A stretch of DNA of 64,000 nucleotides from positions 62,001 through 126,000 of the forward strand of contig NZ_JRJU01000009.1 in NCBI RefSeq assembly GCF_000787375.1, read 5' to 3'. The DNA comes from Halalkalibacter okhensis. Lineage in GTDB: Bacteria; Bacillota; Bacilli; Bacillales; Bacillaceae_D. Every line of letters begins with the position of its first letter. The first letter of the stretch is position 1. A model generated the notes under the pieces. That model did not search any database and was not told the DNA's origin. It saw only the letters and a program-made list of their open reading frames with translations. A program made the translations under genes and the position numbers. Below, in pieces: positions 54,484 through 62,677 of the stretch.

Positions 54484-55905
54484 TTAACTTATTACTTCTA
54501 TTAAACTATTCAACCCGACCGTTAATTCTTCTAGAGACGCATAGGCATAAGAAAGACGAATGTGATGTAAGTCGCTTGTATCATATATATAACCAGGGTT
54601 GATAAGTACATTTTTCTTAAGCAAATTCAGAAAAAATGCCTTATTAACAATAGGTTCCTTGAATCGAAGCCATATGTAGAAACCTCCTTCAGACTTTTTC
54701 CACGTTGCGATGTGTTTAAATTGTTCTTCTAAAATGTTTTCTACAAATGTAGCTCTTAATTTCAATTGTTCGCGAAGTTGAAGAATGTGCGATTCATATA
54801 ATCCAGATGACAGCCACTGTGCAACAATTTCTTGAGAAACAGCACTTGAACCATAATCTGTTTGCATTTTAATATCTGCTAACCGTTGGATAACTGACTG
54901 AGGAGCTACTACCCATCCTATACGTAATCCAGGACTCAGCGTCTTTGAGACACTGCCTACATACAATACTTGTCCCGATTGATCGAATGACTTTAGTGCA
55001 GGAGAAGATGATGGTTCAAATAACAGTTCATGATACACATCATCTTCAATAATCGGTATTTGTAGTTGCTTACACGTATGATATAGGGTTTGTCTTTCCC
55101 CTATCGTCCAATTACATCCTGTGGGATTTTGAAGCGTTGGCACACAGTAAAAAAGGGATTGTTTTTTTCTTTTAGCAATTCTTAATGTATCAGGTAAATT
55201 GCCATCACGCTGAACAGGTATCATACGCATTCCAGCAGATTGAAATGGATGGATTGAATTTAAATACGACGGGTTATCTTGAAAGATAATGGCCCCTTCT
55301 TCAAGTAATCCTATGGCAATCAATTGAAGCGCTTGAAGTGCGCCTGAAACAATTAAGATATTTTCTTGTGCTGTATCAATGCCCCTTTTCTTTAAATATT
55401 CACACAAAACACTTCGTAGTTTTTTACTTCCTTGTGGTTCAGAGTATCCTATTGCTCTAGATTCCAATGAAAGCGATTTCAATGAGCGCTCAATCTTTTT
55501 TGTTGGTAGTAGTTCAGGGGAAAGCTCACCTGTTCCAAGACGTATGATGTGATCTTTTTGCTCAAATTCATTAATCAGTTGAATCGTATGGTAGTTTGGT
55601 TTGTGAATACTAGCCTCAATATGCTGCTGCCAATTGGGCTGCGATTTATTTAAAAGGATATTCCATGAATTATTTGCTACAAATGTACCTGAACCTACTT
55701 TCGATTCAAGCAAACCATCTGCCTTTAATTCGTCAAGAGCAAGATTAATTGTGCTTCGATTCACTTCAAATTGTGCTGCTAGCTTACGCTGTGTCGGAAG
55801 CTTAGTACCAACTGTCCAATCCCCTCGCTCAATACGAGTTTTCATCCACTCTATGATTTGCACATGAATGGTAAGATGGGATTGCCTATCTGGCTTCCAA
55901 TCCAT
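54484..55905 (-). CDS. MocR/PdxR-type GntR regulator with aminotransferase domain
   Basis: A 473-residue regulator. Residues 1-75 are a GntR winged helix (WTVGTKLPTQRKLAAQFEVNRSTINLALDELKADGLLESK). Residues about 110-470 are a fold-type I aminotransferase-like domain with the PLP lysine in VGSVSKTLSPGLRIGW. Such proteins sense PLP or amino acids. It is divergent from a LysE-family exporter gene, so probably controls it. RBS AGAGGATG. Effector not inferable. Confidence 0.88.
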   Translation of the reverse strand: MDWKPDRQSHLTIHVQIIEWMKTRIERGDWTVGTKLPTQRKLAAQFEVNRSTINLALDELKADGLLESKVGSGTFVANNSWNILLNKSQPNWQQHIEASIHKPNYHTIQLINEFEQKDHIIRLGTGELSPELLPTKKIERSLKSLSLESRAIGYSEPQGSKKLRSVLCEYLKKRGIDTAQENILIVSGALQALQLIAIGLLEEGAIIFQDNPSYLNSIHPFQSAGMRMIPVQRDGNLPDTLRIAKRKKQSLFYCVPTLQNPTGCNWTIGERQTLYHTCKQLQIPIIEDDVYHELLFEPSSSPALKSFDQSGQVLYVGSVSKTLSPGLRIGWVVAPQSVIQRLADIKMQTDYGSSAVSQEIVAQWLSSGLYESHILQLREQLKLRATFVENILEEQFKHIATWKKSEGGFYIWLRFKEPIVNKAFFLNLLKKNVLINPGYIYDTSDLHHIRLSYAYASLEELTVGLNSLIEVIS

Positions 55906-55941
55906 AAAAGAACATCCTCTCTATAAATTGGTCGGATAAAA

Positions 55942-55957
55942 AACCATCCAATTGGTT
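55942..55957. promoter_or_regulatory. Candidate operator between the regulator and exporter genes
   Basis: AACCATCCAATTGGTT contains the inverted pair AACCA/TGGTT six bases apart in the 106-base divergent gap. A nearby TTGGTCGG half-site may belong to the same operator. Confidence 0.4.
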
Positions 55958-56011
55958 GTTTTCTATTAGTTGTAACATAGTTACAGTATTTAGTGAAAGG
56001 GAGATGACAAA

Positions 56012-56614
56012 ATGGATGCAATTATACATGGGATTATACTAGCAATTGGGCTCATTTTACCTTTAGGGGTACAAAACGTATTTGTATTTTCACAAGGCGC
56101 TACACAATCACGACTGCGTAATGCGCTTCCTGCAACAATTACGGCTGCGGTATGTGATACATTTTTGATACTTTTAGCTATCTTTGGGTTATCAATCATC
56201 GTCTTGCAATTCGAATGGCTGCGACTTAGCTTGATGGGTATAGGCATTTTGTTTTTACTTTATATGGGTTATTCTATTTGGCGCTCTGAACCTACAACTT
56301 CTATAACTAGTAAAGCGTTACCGATGAGTAAACAAATTCTCTTTGCCTTGTCTATATCCTTACTAAATCCACATGCCATTTTAGATATAGTGGGAGTTAT
56401 TGGCACAAGTGCATTAAAGTACGTTGGCTCAGAACGAATTTACTTTACCGTTTCTTGTATTGTCGTATCTTGGATTTGGTTTTTTGGCTTATCGATAGCA
56501 GGTACAGTCATTAAGAAATTAGACGGCAAAGGAAAGTTAATGATTATTTTCAATAAAAGCTCCGCCCTATTTATCTGGGGGACTGCCATTTATCTCTTCA
56601 TTGGTTTAATGTGA
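56012..56614 (+). CDS. LysE-family amino-acid exporter (ArgO-like)
   Basis: A 200-residue membrane protein with six helices. The LysE motif GLILPLGVQNVFVFSQGATQSRLRNALP is present near the N-terminus, and LLNPHAILDIVGVIGTSAL follows the fourth helix, the conserved Asn-Pro pair of the family. Exports basic or other amino acids. RBS AGGGAGATG. The divergent MocR-type regulator is the probable controller. Confidence 0.88.
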   Translation: MDAIIHGIILAIGLILPLGVQNVFVFSQGATQSRLRNALPATITAAVCDTFLILLAIFGLSIIVLQFEWLRLSLMGIGILFLLYMGYSIWRSEPTTSITSKALPMSKQILFALSISLLNPHAILDIVGVIGTSALKYVGSERIYFTVSCIVVSWIWFFGLSIAGTVIKKLDGKGKLMIIFNKSSALFIWGTAIYLFIGLM

Positions 56615-56770
56615 TAAATCAATGAAAAATGAACACTAATAAATACAAACGATTTCTAAGGAAATCGTTTGTGTTGTTTTTTCTTCTTCGATTTATACTT
56701 AGAGTCAATTTCGTTAGTAAATTTATTCTGGCTGAATCATTATATCCACCAATAAGCAGTGAGTCATTCA

Positions 56771-57160
56771 TTAGTATCGTTTTGACAATATAACAAATGA
56801 ACTGAATACTGTAATGATTGTTAATGATGTTAACAAACTAACTGTCTGATAACCATTTAAGTCAATAATTTGAAATTGAAAAAGCGCCATAAGAATAAGC
56901 ATATAACCCATAATAAAGATATAACTAAAAAACATTCCTCTTTCTCGTATTTTCTTTGAGCGTTCATCATTTTCTTTAAATTGCGGGTATAGGTAAGCTA
57001 GGCAGAAAGCCATAACTGCTGAGCTTACGTAAACAAGTTCATATCCTGCAAAGAAAGCTCCAGTTGAAATACTCGCAAAAACCATTAACAAACTATAAAA
57101 CAAGAACATAAAACCAGCTACTAAGAAAAACCTTCTTCCTGCTTTACTACTCCATTTCAA
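56771..57160 (-). CDS. Small membrane protein paired with an XRE regulator
   Basis: A 129-residue protein with four membrane helices (FLVAGFMFLFYSLLMVFAS, LVYVSSAVMAFCLAYLY, FSYIFIMGYMLILMALF, VSLLTSLTIITVFSSFV). A loop with QFKENDERSKKIRERG is conserved among DUF2178-like proteins encoded beside XRE regulators. TTG 57160 with GGGGGATTG is preferred; ATG 57199 overlaps the xre stop. Function unknown; the pair might act as a regulator/partner unit like SdpR-SdpI, without sequence proof. Confidence 0.6.
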   Translation of the reverse strand: MKWSSKAGRRFFLVAGFMFLFYSLLMVFASISTGAFFAGYELVYVSSAVMAFCLAYLYPQFKENDERSKKIRERGMFFSYIFIMGYMLILMALFQFQIIDLNGYQTVSLLTSLTIITVFSSFVILSKRY

Positions 57161-57198
57161 AACAATCCCCCCTATTAGATACATGTAACGTTGTTGCA

Positions 57199-57396
57199 CT
57201 ACTCTTCTTCTAAAAGAAAAACGTTTTCTACAATCGTGTTAAAACAACGAGCAATTTGAATAGCGAGTGGTAATGAAGGGTTGTAGCGCCCCTTCTCAAT
57301 TGAAATAATTGTCTGCCGAGACACACCTAACATTTCTGCCATTCGTTCCTGAGAAATTCCATTGTCCTGCCTTAACTGCTTCATTCGATTTTTCAT
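57199..57396 (-). CDS. XRE-family transcriptional regulator
   Basis: A 65-residue single-domain Cro/CI repressor: MKQLRQDNGISQERMAEMLGVSRQTIISIEKGRYNPSLPLAIQIARCF. The HTH is residues about 14-35. The RBS AGGAATG precedes the ATG. Its probable operator is the tandem palindrome at 57430-57462. It is followed by a small membrane-protein gene with which it forms a two-gene unit. Confidence 0.88.
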   Translation of the reverse strand: MKNRMKQLRQDNGISQERMAEMLGVSRQTIISIEKGRYNPSLPLAIQIARCFNTIVENVFLLEEE

Positions 57397-57429
57397 TTAT
57401 AAACATTCCTCTCTATTAACTATCATAAC

Positions 57430-57462
57430 GTAAAGGGAACTTTACTGTAAAGGGTACTTTAC
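57430..57462 (-). promoter_or_regulatory. Tandem palindromic operator over the xre promoter
   Basis: GTAAAGGGAACTTTAC and GTAAAGGGTACTTTAC, two 16-base GTAAAG-N4-CTTTAC palindromes 17 bases apart. On the minus strand they overlap a promoter (TTTACA, 18 bases, TATGAT), fitting autorepression by the XRE protein. From here to 57630 (about 170 bases) nothing further is seen. Confidence 0.65.
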
Positions 57463-57636
57463 ATACCCATAACAAAAAAGCAATCCCTGCTTCTTTAAGG
57501 ATCACTTTCGTCATTTCAAAAGGCCAAGCTATTTAAATAATGGGTTGTTTTGTTAGTGAAATATGCTAATGACAATAAAAATAACATAATAATTGGCATA
57601 CATTTTAAACCATATTTGAAAGCGCAAACAGCAAAC

Positions 57637-57683
57637 AAAAAACACTCAGAATTAATCTAACGGGTTTACTTGTGAGGTGCAAA
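57637..57683 (+). repeat. Left terminal inverted repeat of a 1.7 kb element
   Basis: About 47 bp, including TCTAACGGGTTTACTT and GAGGTGCAAA, matching the reverse complement of 59314-59360 at about 80 percent or more. Confidence 0.7.
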
Positions 57684-57691
57684 ATCATAAA

Positions 57692-57755
57692 TCGCACCAC
57701 AATTCACAAAGTAATTCGCACGATTTTCACAACTGATTTCACAGTAAAAATCACA
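57692..57755 (+). repeat. Six phased TCRCA motifs (left subterminal)
   Basis: TCGCA or TCACA starts at 57692, 57704, 57716, 57727, 57739 and 57751: spacing 11-12 bp, one helical turn. Most are preceded by A/T-rich ATT. Confidence 0.65.
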
Positions 57756-57810
57756 CTTAAAAAGGCTTAGAGGATTTTATCTCTGAGCCTTATTTTTTAT
57801 AATTGATTCC

Positions 57811-57839
57811 TCAACTAACGCCTTCGTTAGTTAAAGAAG
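57811..57839. repeat. Cassette-type hairpin repeat R1
   Basis: AACTAACG/CGTTAGTT stem with short loop, flanked by TTGAGG and AAAGAAG; a short form of the array spacer. A terminator-like stem (AAGGCTTAGAG / CTCTGAGCCTT) lies just left at 57760-57792. Confidence 0.5.
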
Positions 57840-57889
57840 TTATCTTCTGATAATATTAATCCTAAGAAACCCCAATCTCATATATAGAA

Positions 57890-58939
57890 TTATTCCGTTG
57901 ATAATAAGTGATTATATACTTCAAAGGCAATTTCCTCTCCAATCGTTTCTCCTAATCCCAACAGGATTTTAACTAATTGCCACATTGAATGTTTTTGAGT
58001 AGTAGCAATAATAATACCCATTTTCTTTTCTTTTTTCATTCCAATATAGGTGTTAAATCCGACTGTACCACCAGTGTGCCAATGAATGTAATCTTGTGTT
58101 TGTTTATCTTTGGAAATCATCCATCCCAATCCCATAAGTGTATTATTATCAACTCTAATATTATTTTGTATTTTATGTGTTTGGTTAAAAACTTCTTGTA
58201 AAGGATTATCTGTTAATCCTAAATTTCCTTCTAAGAAAGTCAACATATCATTTAATGTGCTTTTTAATCCACCAGCTCCTGGTAGAGCAGGAATAGAAAA
58301 TGGGGGTATTTCTTTCTTCTTCATATACGACTTAATTACTCTTCGCTGGTTATTATCACTTATATTAATAAATGTGCTATGCAAACCTAAAGGTTTACAA
58401 ATCCGAGCATTTATTGCCTCTTCATATTCTGTACCAAGAACACTTGCTAGTAAATTTCCTAAAACCCCTACACCGACATTCGAATACTTCCATTTGTTTT
58501 TATACTTCTTTAACTGAAAATTTGACAAAAATTCGTCTAAATCCTTTGGTTGATAAGTTGCAAACGGATTCATTTTATCAAGCACTTTAATATTTGAAGC
58601 ATCTCTCGGCAAATTCGATTGATGGGTAATTAAATCTCGTAAAGTTGTTTCTTCTCTATTATTTGAAAATGCTTGGATATAACTTGGCTGATATTTTAAT
58701 ACGGAGTCATCTAATTGAACTATATTATCTCTTATCATTGTCTGTAAAAATACAGCAGTAAAAACTTTAGAAATAGAACCAATTTCGAAAATTCTGTCTT
58801 CAACAGGTATACTAGATTTATCTTCTATGCCTACTGAATATATCTGTCTCCCGTTTTGATTAACAATACCAATTAGGATACTTGAATCGTTACTTATAAT
58901 TTTATTAGACACTAAAATATTCTTAATTCTTGTTTCCAT
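57890..58939 (-). CDS. Beta-lactamase-fold serine hydrolase (class C-like)
   Basis: A 349-residue serine hydrolase. The active-site SxxK is in GSISKVFTAVFLQ near residue 53-56; KYSNVG supplies YxN near residue 147; HTGG near residue 290 replaces KTG. No signal peptide, so likely cytosolic peptidase or esterase rather than a drug-resistance enzyme. RBS TAAGGAG. The gene lies inside the 57637-59360 inverted-repeat element and between spacer repeats R1 and R2; its neighbours are all short minus-strand genes. AT-rich compared with the left part of the window. Confidence 0.82.
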   Translation of the reverse strand: METRIKNILVSNKIISNDSSILIGIVNQNGRQIYSVGIEDKSSIPVEDRIFEIGSISKVFTAVFLQTMIRDNIVQLDDSVLKYQPSYIQAFSNNREETTLRDLITHQSNLPRDASNIKVLDKMNPFATYQPKDLDEFLSNFQLKKYKNKWKYSNVGVGVLGNLLASVLGTEYEEAINARICKPLGLHSTFINISDNNQRRVIKSYMKKKEIPPFSIPALPGAGGLKSTLNDMLTFLEGNLGLTDNPLQEVFNQTHKIQNNIRVDNNTLMGLGWMISKDKQTQDYIHWHTGGTVGFNTYIGMKKEKKMGIIIATTQKHSMWQLVKILLGLGETIGEEIAFEVYNHLLSTE

Positions 58940-59022
58940 ATTTTCTCCTTACATATAAAAATATAAAAATCCTCTGGTAGAAGAACAAAAGTTAAACATT
59001 TTTTACCATGAATATAATTTAT

Positions 59023-59060
59023 CCTTCTTACAATAACCTGCCCTTTAGTTTAAGTGTAAC
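59023..59060. repeat. Cassette-type repeat R2 (partial)
   Basis: Contains AACCTGCCCTTTAGTT, the left arm of the spacer family, without the full hairpin. Confidence 0.4.
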
Positions 59061-59127
59061 TTTTACAATCTCTGTATTATCTTTATTTTCATTTTAACAT
59101 AAAAATCCAAATACCTTTGTTTCTCAC

Positions 59128-59313
59128 TGCAATTCACATATTAAATCGCAAGAAATTCGCAAGACGGAAATATTTATTTCTATATCTGTGAAAACCGGTG
59201 TGTTTTACTATGAGAAACTTAAACAAAGGAGCGATAAATCCTTATATAGCAATAAAAATATCACAGTGAATTCTACTGTGAATATCACTGCGATATTGTT
59301 TGCGAATGGCTTG
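59128..59313. repeat. Right subterminal TCRCA motif clusters
   Basis: On the minus strand TCGCA, TCGCA, TCACA, TCACT follow each other at 12 bp steps next to the right inverted repeat (59265-59305). A further + strand cluster, TCACA, TCGCA, TCGCA at 12 and 11 bp, lies near 59130-59160. The 58940-59415 gap holds no ORF. Confidence 0.6.
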
Positions 59314-59360
59314 TTTGCACCTCTGAAGTAAACCCGTTAGAATCAATCTGAGCGTTTTTT
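59314..59360 (-). repeat. Right terminal inverted repeat of a 1.7 kb element
   Basis: Reverse complement matches 57637-57683, including TCTAACGGGTTTACTT. Confidence 0.7.
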
Positions 59361-59415
59361 ATGGTATTAATTAATTTTTCTTGTTCAAGGCTAAGGGCAG
59401 GTTAGCTTAATAAGA

Positions 59416-59835
59416 TTAGTTAAAAATATGGTTCAAATAATCTCCATGTCCTCTTATAAGTTCAACCTCATTGGCAGTTGAAATCCAAAAGAAATGAAAG
59501 GTTAGTCCTTCTTCTTCTCCACCACCTGTTGGTTTGTAGTCCCATTCATCTGCAACATTTGATACAGTTATTTTATAAAAAAATCTGTTATGTATTGCAC
59601 CGTCATCATTCTCCCATAAATCTTCAGCAAGTAGATGTTCAACATGAAAATTTCTTAATCCAGTTTCTTCTTCAATTTCTCTTATTACTGTATATTCTGT
59701 GTCTTCTTCAGGCTGCACAGTCCCCTTTGGTATTTGAATACCTGCTTCAGTAATTGGATGTTGAAATACTAATACCTGTGTTTTACCTTCTTTTATTCTT
59801 GTTACATAACCATAGGCTTTTTTAATGGGTATCAT
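59416..59835 (-). CDS. Nudix hydrolase
   Basis: A 139-residue hydrolase of nucleoside-diphosphate-linked substrates. The Nudix box is GTVQPEEDTEYTVIREIEEETGL (G-x5-E-x7-REIEEETG, residues about 38-60), complete with the Mg-binding Glu residues. The rest resembles small MutT-type proteins. RBS GGAGGAG. One of two Nudix genes in the array, unrelated beyond the box. Substrate unknown. Confidence 0.87.
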   Translation of the reverse strand: MIPIKKAYGYVTRIKEGKTQVLVFQHPITEAGIQIPKGTVQPEEDTEYTVIREIEEETGLRNFHVEHLLAEDLWENDDGAIHNRFFYKITVSNVADEWDYKPTGGGEEEGLTFHFFWISTANEVELIRGHGDYLNHIFN

Positions 59836-59871
59836 TTGTTATCTCTCCTCCCAATAACAAAAATCCTCAAC

Positions 59872-59950
59872 CTTCTTACATAAACCTGCCCAATAGTGAA
59901 AGAAGCGTTTCTGCTTGTTCCAGAAAAGTCCCCGTTAATGAAACAAAGAT
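59872..59950. repeat. Cassette-type hairpin repeat R3
   Basis: CTGCCCAATAGTGAAAGAAG arm, hairpin TTCTG / CAGAA around CTTGTTC, then CCCCGTTAATGAAAC arm. Confidence 0.6.
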
Positions 59951-59953
59951 AAA

Positions 59954-60580
59954 TTATCCAACCTGCTCCTTTATCTTCTGAATAACTTCTTTATAAAAAG
60001 AAGTATGATGTGGTACGAATTTATCCCTGCGTACACTTTTTTTTATTATTTGTTTACTTCCAACACCATTTATTTCGAATCCACATATTTCAATTTCATC
60101 TATTTCACCAAACCAAAGTTTAGCAAAGTCATTAAATTTTACTTTGACTATCCCTGAAACCTCTTCCGCTTGAAGTGTGAAGTTATCAAAGCTATTTTCA
60201 CTTTTATGTAAAAACACGTTTGCTAATTCTTTATCAATAAAGCCTTCTTGCACAACACAATAATCGATCACACCTAACTTTATTAACTCGTTAAAAGTTA
60301 CATCTATCCCAATTTCTTCTTTTATTTCTCTTACTCCATCCTCAACTGTTTCATCAGCTAATAGATGTCCAGCAGCAGTTATATCTAATAGGTTAGGATA
60401 GTCTTTTTTATTTTTGCTACGAAGCTGTAAATAGATATAGTCTATTCCCTGTTCATTACTGATTAACCAACAATGAAACGCTTCATGCCAATGTCCAATC
60501 CTATGTACATCACCACGAGTAGCTATCCCTATTAAGTTCTTATTATCATCAAAAATCTTTAATTTTTCTTGCTCTCCCAT
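59954..60580 (-). CDS. Nudix hydrolase, IPP isomerase-like (YfcD type)
   Basis: A 208-residue protein. N-terminal MGEQEKLKIFDDNKNLIG and ATRGDVHRIGHWHEAFHCWLI match the IPP-isomerase-like Nudix subfamily; the Nudix box AAGHLLADETVEDGVREIKEEIGI (about residues 68-91) is complete. C-terminal part is mostly helix with FVPHHTSFYKEV. The final Cys/Glu pair of true isomerases is not evident, so a pyrophosphatase role is likelier. RBS GGGGGAAG. Confidence 0.83.
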   Translation of the reverse strand: MGEQEKLKIFDDNKNLIGIATRGDVHRIGHWHEAFHCWLISNEQGIDYIYLQLRSKNKKDYPNLLDITAAGHLLADETVEDGVREIKEEIGIDVTFNELIKLGVIDYCVVQEGFIDKELANVFLHKSENSFDNFTLQAEEVSGIVKVKFNDFAKLWFGEIDEIEICGFEINGVGSKQIIKKSVRRDKFVPHHTSFYKEVIQKIKEQVG

Positions 60581-60630
60581 AAATCTTCCCCCTAAGTCAC
60601 CTATTCTCTTTTTCTGGTTCTTTCACTATT

Positions 60631-60700
60631 TACTGCCCAATAGTGAAAAAAGCTCTTCTGCTTGTTCCAGAAAAGCCCCTCGTTAGTTGAAGAGCTAACT
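60631..60700. repeat. Cassette-type hairpin repeat R4
   Basis: Nearly the same as R3: ACTGCCCAATAGTG arm, CTTCTG / CAGAAAAG hairpin, CCCCTCGTTAGTTGAAG arm. Confidence 0.65.
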
Positions 60701-60748
60701 GTATATTATATAAATATTGCTCAATATTTTTAAAAACATCACATTAAA

Positions 60749-60970
60749 CTATTCTTTAATTTTATTTGAATCCATTATTGAGCCTATTACTATTCCAATA
60801 AGCATTCCTAACCCAGGTCCAAAAGCCCAAATTAGTGGAAATTCAAAAAACATTCCAACAATAGATGAAAATAAAGCGCCTCCAAGCAATCCGAAGGCAA
60901 CTCCAAAACCCACAAATGAGTTCCTATCATTATTATCTTGTTCTTTATTAGTATTATTTTTGTCAGTCAT
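60749..60970 (-). CDS. Small two-helix membrane protein
   Basis: A 73-residue protein: hydrophilic Asn/Asp/Lys-rich N-terminus (MTDKNNTNKEQDNNDRN) and two Gly-rich membrane helices (VGFGVAFGLLGGALFSSIVGMF and FGPGLGMLIGIVIGSIM). RBS GGAGGCGG. Unrecognised; array position between repeats R4 and R5. Confidence 0.6.
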   Translation of the reverse strand: MTDKNNTNKEQDNNDRNSFVGFGVAFGLLGGALFSSIVGMFFEFPLIWAFGPGLGMLIGIVIGSIMDSNKIKE

Positions 60971-61052
60971 ATTTAACCGCCTCCCCCTGCTCCTTTTACT
61001 CCACACTTTTCTACAACTGCGCAAAAGATTTGTTCAACAACACTCTTCAATT

Positions 61053-61124
61053 AAACTGCTCCGATACTTCAACAATAGAAAGGCGATAACCTATATTAAG
61101 CTATCGCCCCCATTAGTGGAAGTA
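61053..61124. repeat. Cassette-type hairpin repeat R5
   Basis: AAACTGCTCCGATACTTCAA arm, GGCGATA / TATCGCC hairpin, CCCCATTAGTGGAAG arm. Confidence 0.6.
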
Positions 61125-61157
61125 GATAAAAGAAACAACTTAATCCTAAATTCTAAT

Positions 61158-61499
61158 TTACTCCCACAAACAGACTTGCAATTTATTATTATCTAAATCA
61201 TAAAAATCAAAAAATTTGTTATCCCCATCATCTTTTATTTCTGTTACTTCTATGCCTTTTCCTTGAAGCTTATTATGATTGTTTTCAATATCCTTTGTGT
61301 AAAGAATAGGGTAAGCTTGATTTTCTTTAGAAGACATACTTCCTTCTTCGATAGTTAATGGAACCTCACTATTTCCAACGGTTAAAACTCGATAACCTTC
61401 ACCCCAAAAGGCTATTTTAAAACCCAACTCTTGATACCAGCTACTTGATTGTTCTACATTGCTAACTGTTAAACAAATAGTGTCAATTCTTTCAAACAT
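61158..61499 (-). CDS. VOC (glyoxalase/bleomycin-resistance) family protein
   Basis: A 113-residue vicinal-oxygen-chelate fold protein: ERIDTICLTVSNVEQSSSWYQELGFKIAFW near the start and FFDFYDLDNNKLQVCLWE at the end give the paired beta-alpha-beta modules. Metal ligands expected from the family are partly kept (final Glu). Likely binds or modifies a small toxin or antibiotic. RBS AAAGGGAG. Confidence 0.83.
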   Translation of the reverse strand: MFERIDTICLTVSNVEQSSSWYQELGFKIAFWGEGYRVLTVGNSEVPLTIEEGSMSSKENQAYPILYTKDIENNHNKLQGKGIEVTEIKDDGDNKFFDFYDLDNNKLQVCLWE

Positions 61500-61569
61500 A
61501 TAAACAACTCTCCCTTTTTATGATGTTGTTGGGAAAATTCACTCACTTAATGGTAATAATTTAGCCTTT

Positions 61570-61630
61570 ATCAACAATCCTCCCCGTTAGCGACAACCTA
61601 TTCCACTAAAGCCCCTCGGTAGCTGAAGAA
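61570..61630. repeat. Cassette-type repeat R6 (degenerate)
   Basis: CCTCCCCGTTAGCGACAA and CCCCTCGGTAGCTGAAG arms; the central hairpin is poor. Confidence 0.45.
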
Positions 61631-61634
61631 CAAA

Positions 61635-61823
61635 CTATAAAGAACGAGGACTGTCGGGAAGAGTATTGACAAGAATTATATAGATAAGTAAATTAACGGG
61701 TAAAAATAATACAAAAATTAGTCTTATGAAAAAAGAAGATATACCAAAAAACTCAGCTATTCCTCCACACACACCAGATATTGATTTATCTATTGATGAC
61801 TTTCTTAATTTTCTATGTTTCAG
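61635..61823 (-). CDS. PspC-domain small membrane protein (unusual CTG start)
   Basis: A 62-residue protein with a typical PspC start (KHRKLRKSSIDKSISGVCGGIAEFFGI) and two membrane-associated stretches (FFIRLIFVLFL, LLIYIILVNTL). No ATG, GTG or TTG is in frame; the CTG at 61821-61823, eight bases after GAGGGGG, seems the only usable start. PspC relates to membrane-stress sensing, but in Bacillus such small proteins are of unknown role. Alternatively the gene has lost its start. Confidence 0.6.
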   Translation of the reverse strand: MKHRKLRKSSIDKSISGVCGGIAEFFGISSFFIRLIFVLFLPVNLLIYIILVNTLPDSPRSL

Positions 61824-61877
61824 ATGTATTTCCCCCTCACCTTCATTTCACCATAATAACCTATACTTCTTATTGAA

Positions 61878-61945
61878 GTATCCTGTTCCTATAGTTGAAG
61901 AAGCGTCAGCCCTGTTGTGCTAACGCCACCCGTTCGTTACAAATA
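61878..61945. repeat. Cassette-type hairpin repeat R7
   Basis: TCCTGTTCCTATAGTTGAAG arm, GCGTCAGC / GCTAACGC hairpin, CACCCGTTCGTTAC arm. Confidence 0.6.
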
Positions 61946-61964
61946 TCGTCTCCTCTTCGGCTAA

Positions 61965-62321
61965 CTAAACACCAAACTGCTTTAAATGATGGTTAAGGTG
62001 CTTATATATTCCTTTTCCCCATTGCTCGGAAGTAAGTCTACCGAAAAAAGGATGTGGATGAGTTGTACACTTATGAGGACCATTCTTTTGGAATGTTATA
62101 ATTTTTTGTTTTAGGTTTTCCTTTTCTGTTTCAAATTCTTTTTCATCTACAATCAAAATAGTAGGAATCGTGGACATGTTTTGAGCTAATGGCTTATCGT
62201 TATAAAAAATAGGTTTCACAAACTTCCCGATTAATACCCCTAACCTTAAGTGAAGACATTCACAATATTTATATTTGAGCACTATCTGATACCTAAAAAT
62301 GGACTGCTTATCGCAGCCCAT
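61965..62321 (-). pseudogene. DUF1569/DinB-like protein, 5'-truncated
   Basis: The last 90 residues are typical of DUF1569 (DinB-like) proteins: NMSTIPTILIVDEKEFETEKENL, then HPHPFFGRLTSEQWGKGIYKHLNHHLKQFGV, with the metal-type His pair. The family has about 55 more N-terminal residues, which are missing here; the first 28 codons of this frame (MGCDKQSIFRYQIVLKY) do not resemble it and there is no RBS. So it is a fragment, cut by a rearrangement next to the mazF-like stop. No function expected. Confidence 0.65.
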
Positions 62322-62332
62322 TTATACAAGTT

Positions 62333-62677
62333 TTAATTACTTGTTATTAGGTGTTCTATTTTAGTTCGAACACTGTTTAATACTTCTGTGTTCACTTTGC
62401 CAAATCTTTTTCTGATAATTCCTTTTGAAAGTGTATAAACTTTGTCTGCTCTCACTGCCGATGTAACTTTAAGAGCACCTTCGTCTAAATCTTTTTGTTT
62501 TATCACGACTGAATAATCAAGGTTTTTTAATTGTGATGTAATAGCAACAACAAGAATATCATCATTCATCTGATTATAATCATCATTTGAAATAATGAGA
62601 ACAGGGCGTTGTTTTCTATTTGACAAGTCACTAAATGGTACTGGAATTAAAACAATGTCACCTTGTTTATGCATCAT
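62333..62677 (-). CDS. MazF/PemK-like endoribonuclease toxin
   Basis: A 114-residue toxin of the MazF/PemK fold: GDIVLIPVPFSDLSNRKQRPVLIIS contains the conserved Arg and Pro; ITSQLKNLDYSVV and GALKVTSAVRADKVYTL are family motifs. Cuts mRNA when unpaired. The ATG at 62677 overlaps the antitoxin's end (stop at 62667), the normal toxin-antitoxin overlap. ATG 62674 is possible. Confidence 0.87.
   Translation of the reverse strand: MMHKQGDIVLIPVPFSDLSNRKQRPVLIISNDDYNQMNDDILVVAITSQLKNLDYSVVIKQKDLDEGALKVTSAVRADKVYTLSKGIIRKRFGKVNTEVLNSVRTKIEHLITSN

Noticed and set aside
61726-61923. A 65-codon + strand ORF in the array
   Set aside because: It is antisense to the PspC-domain gene and lacks an RBS and family similarity.
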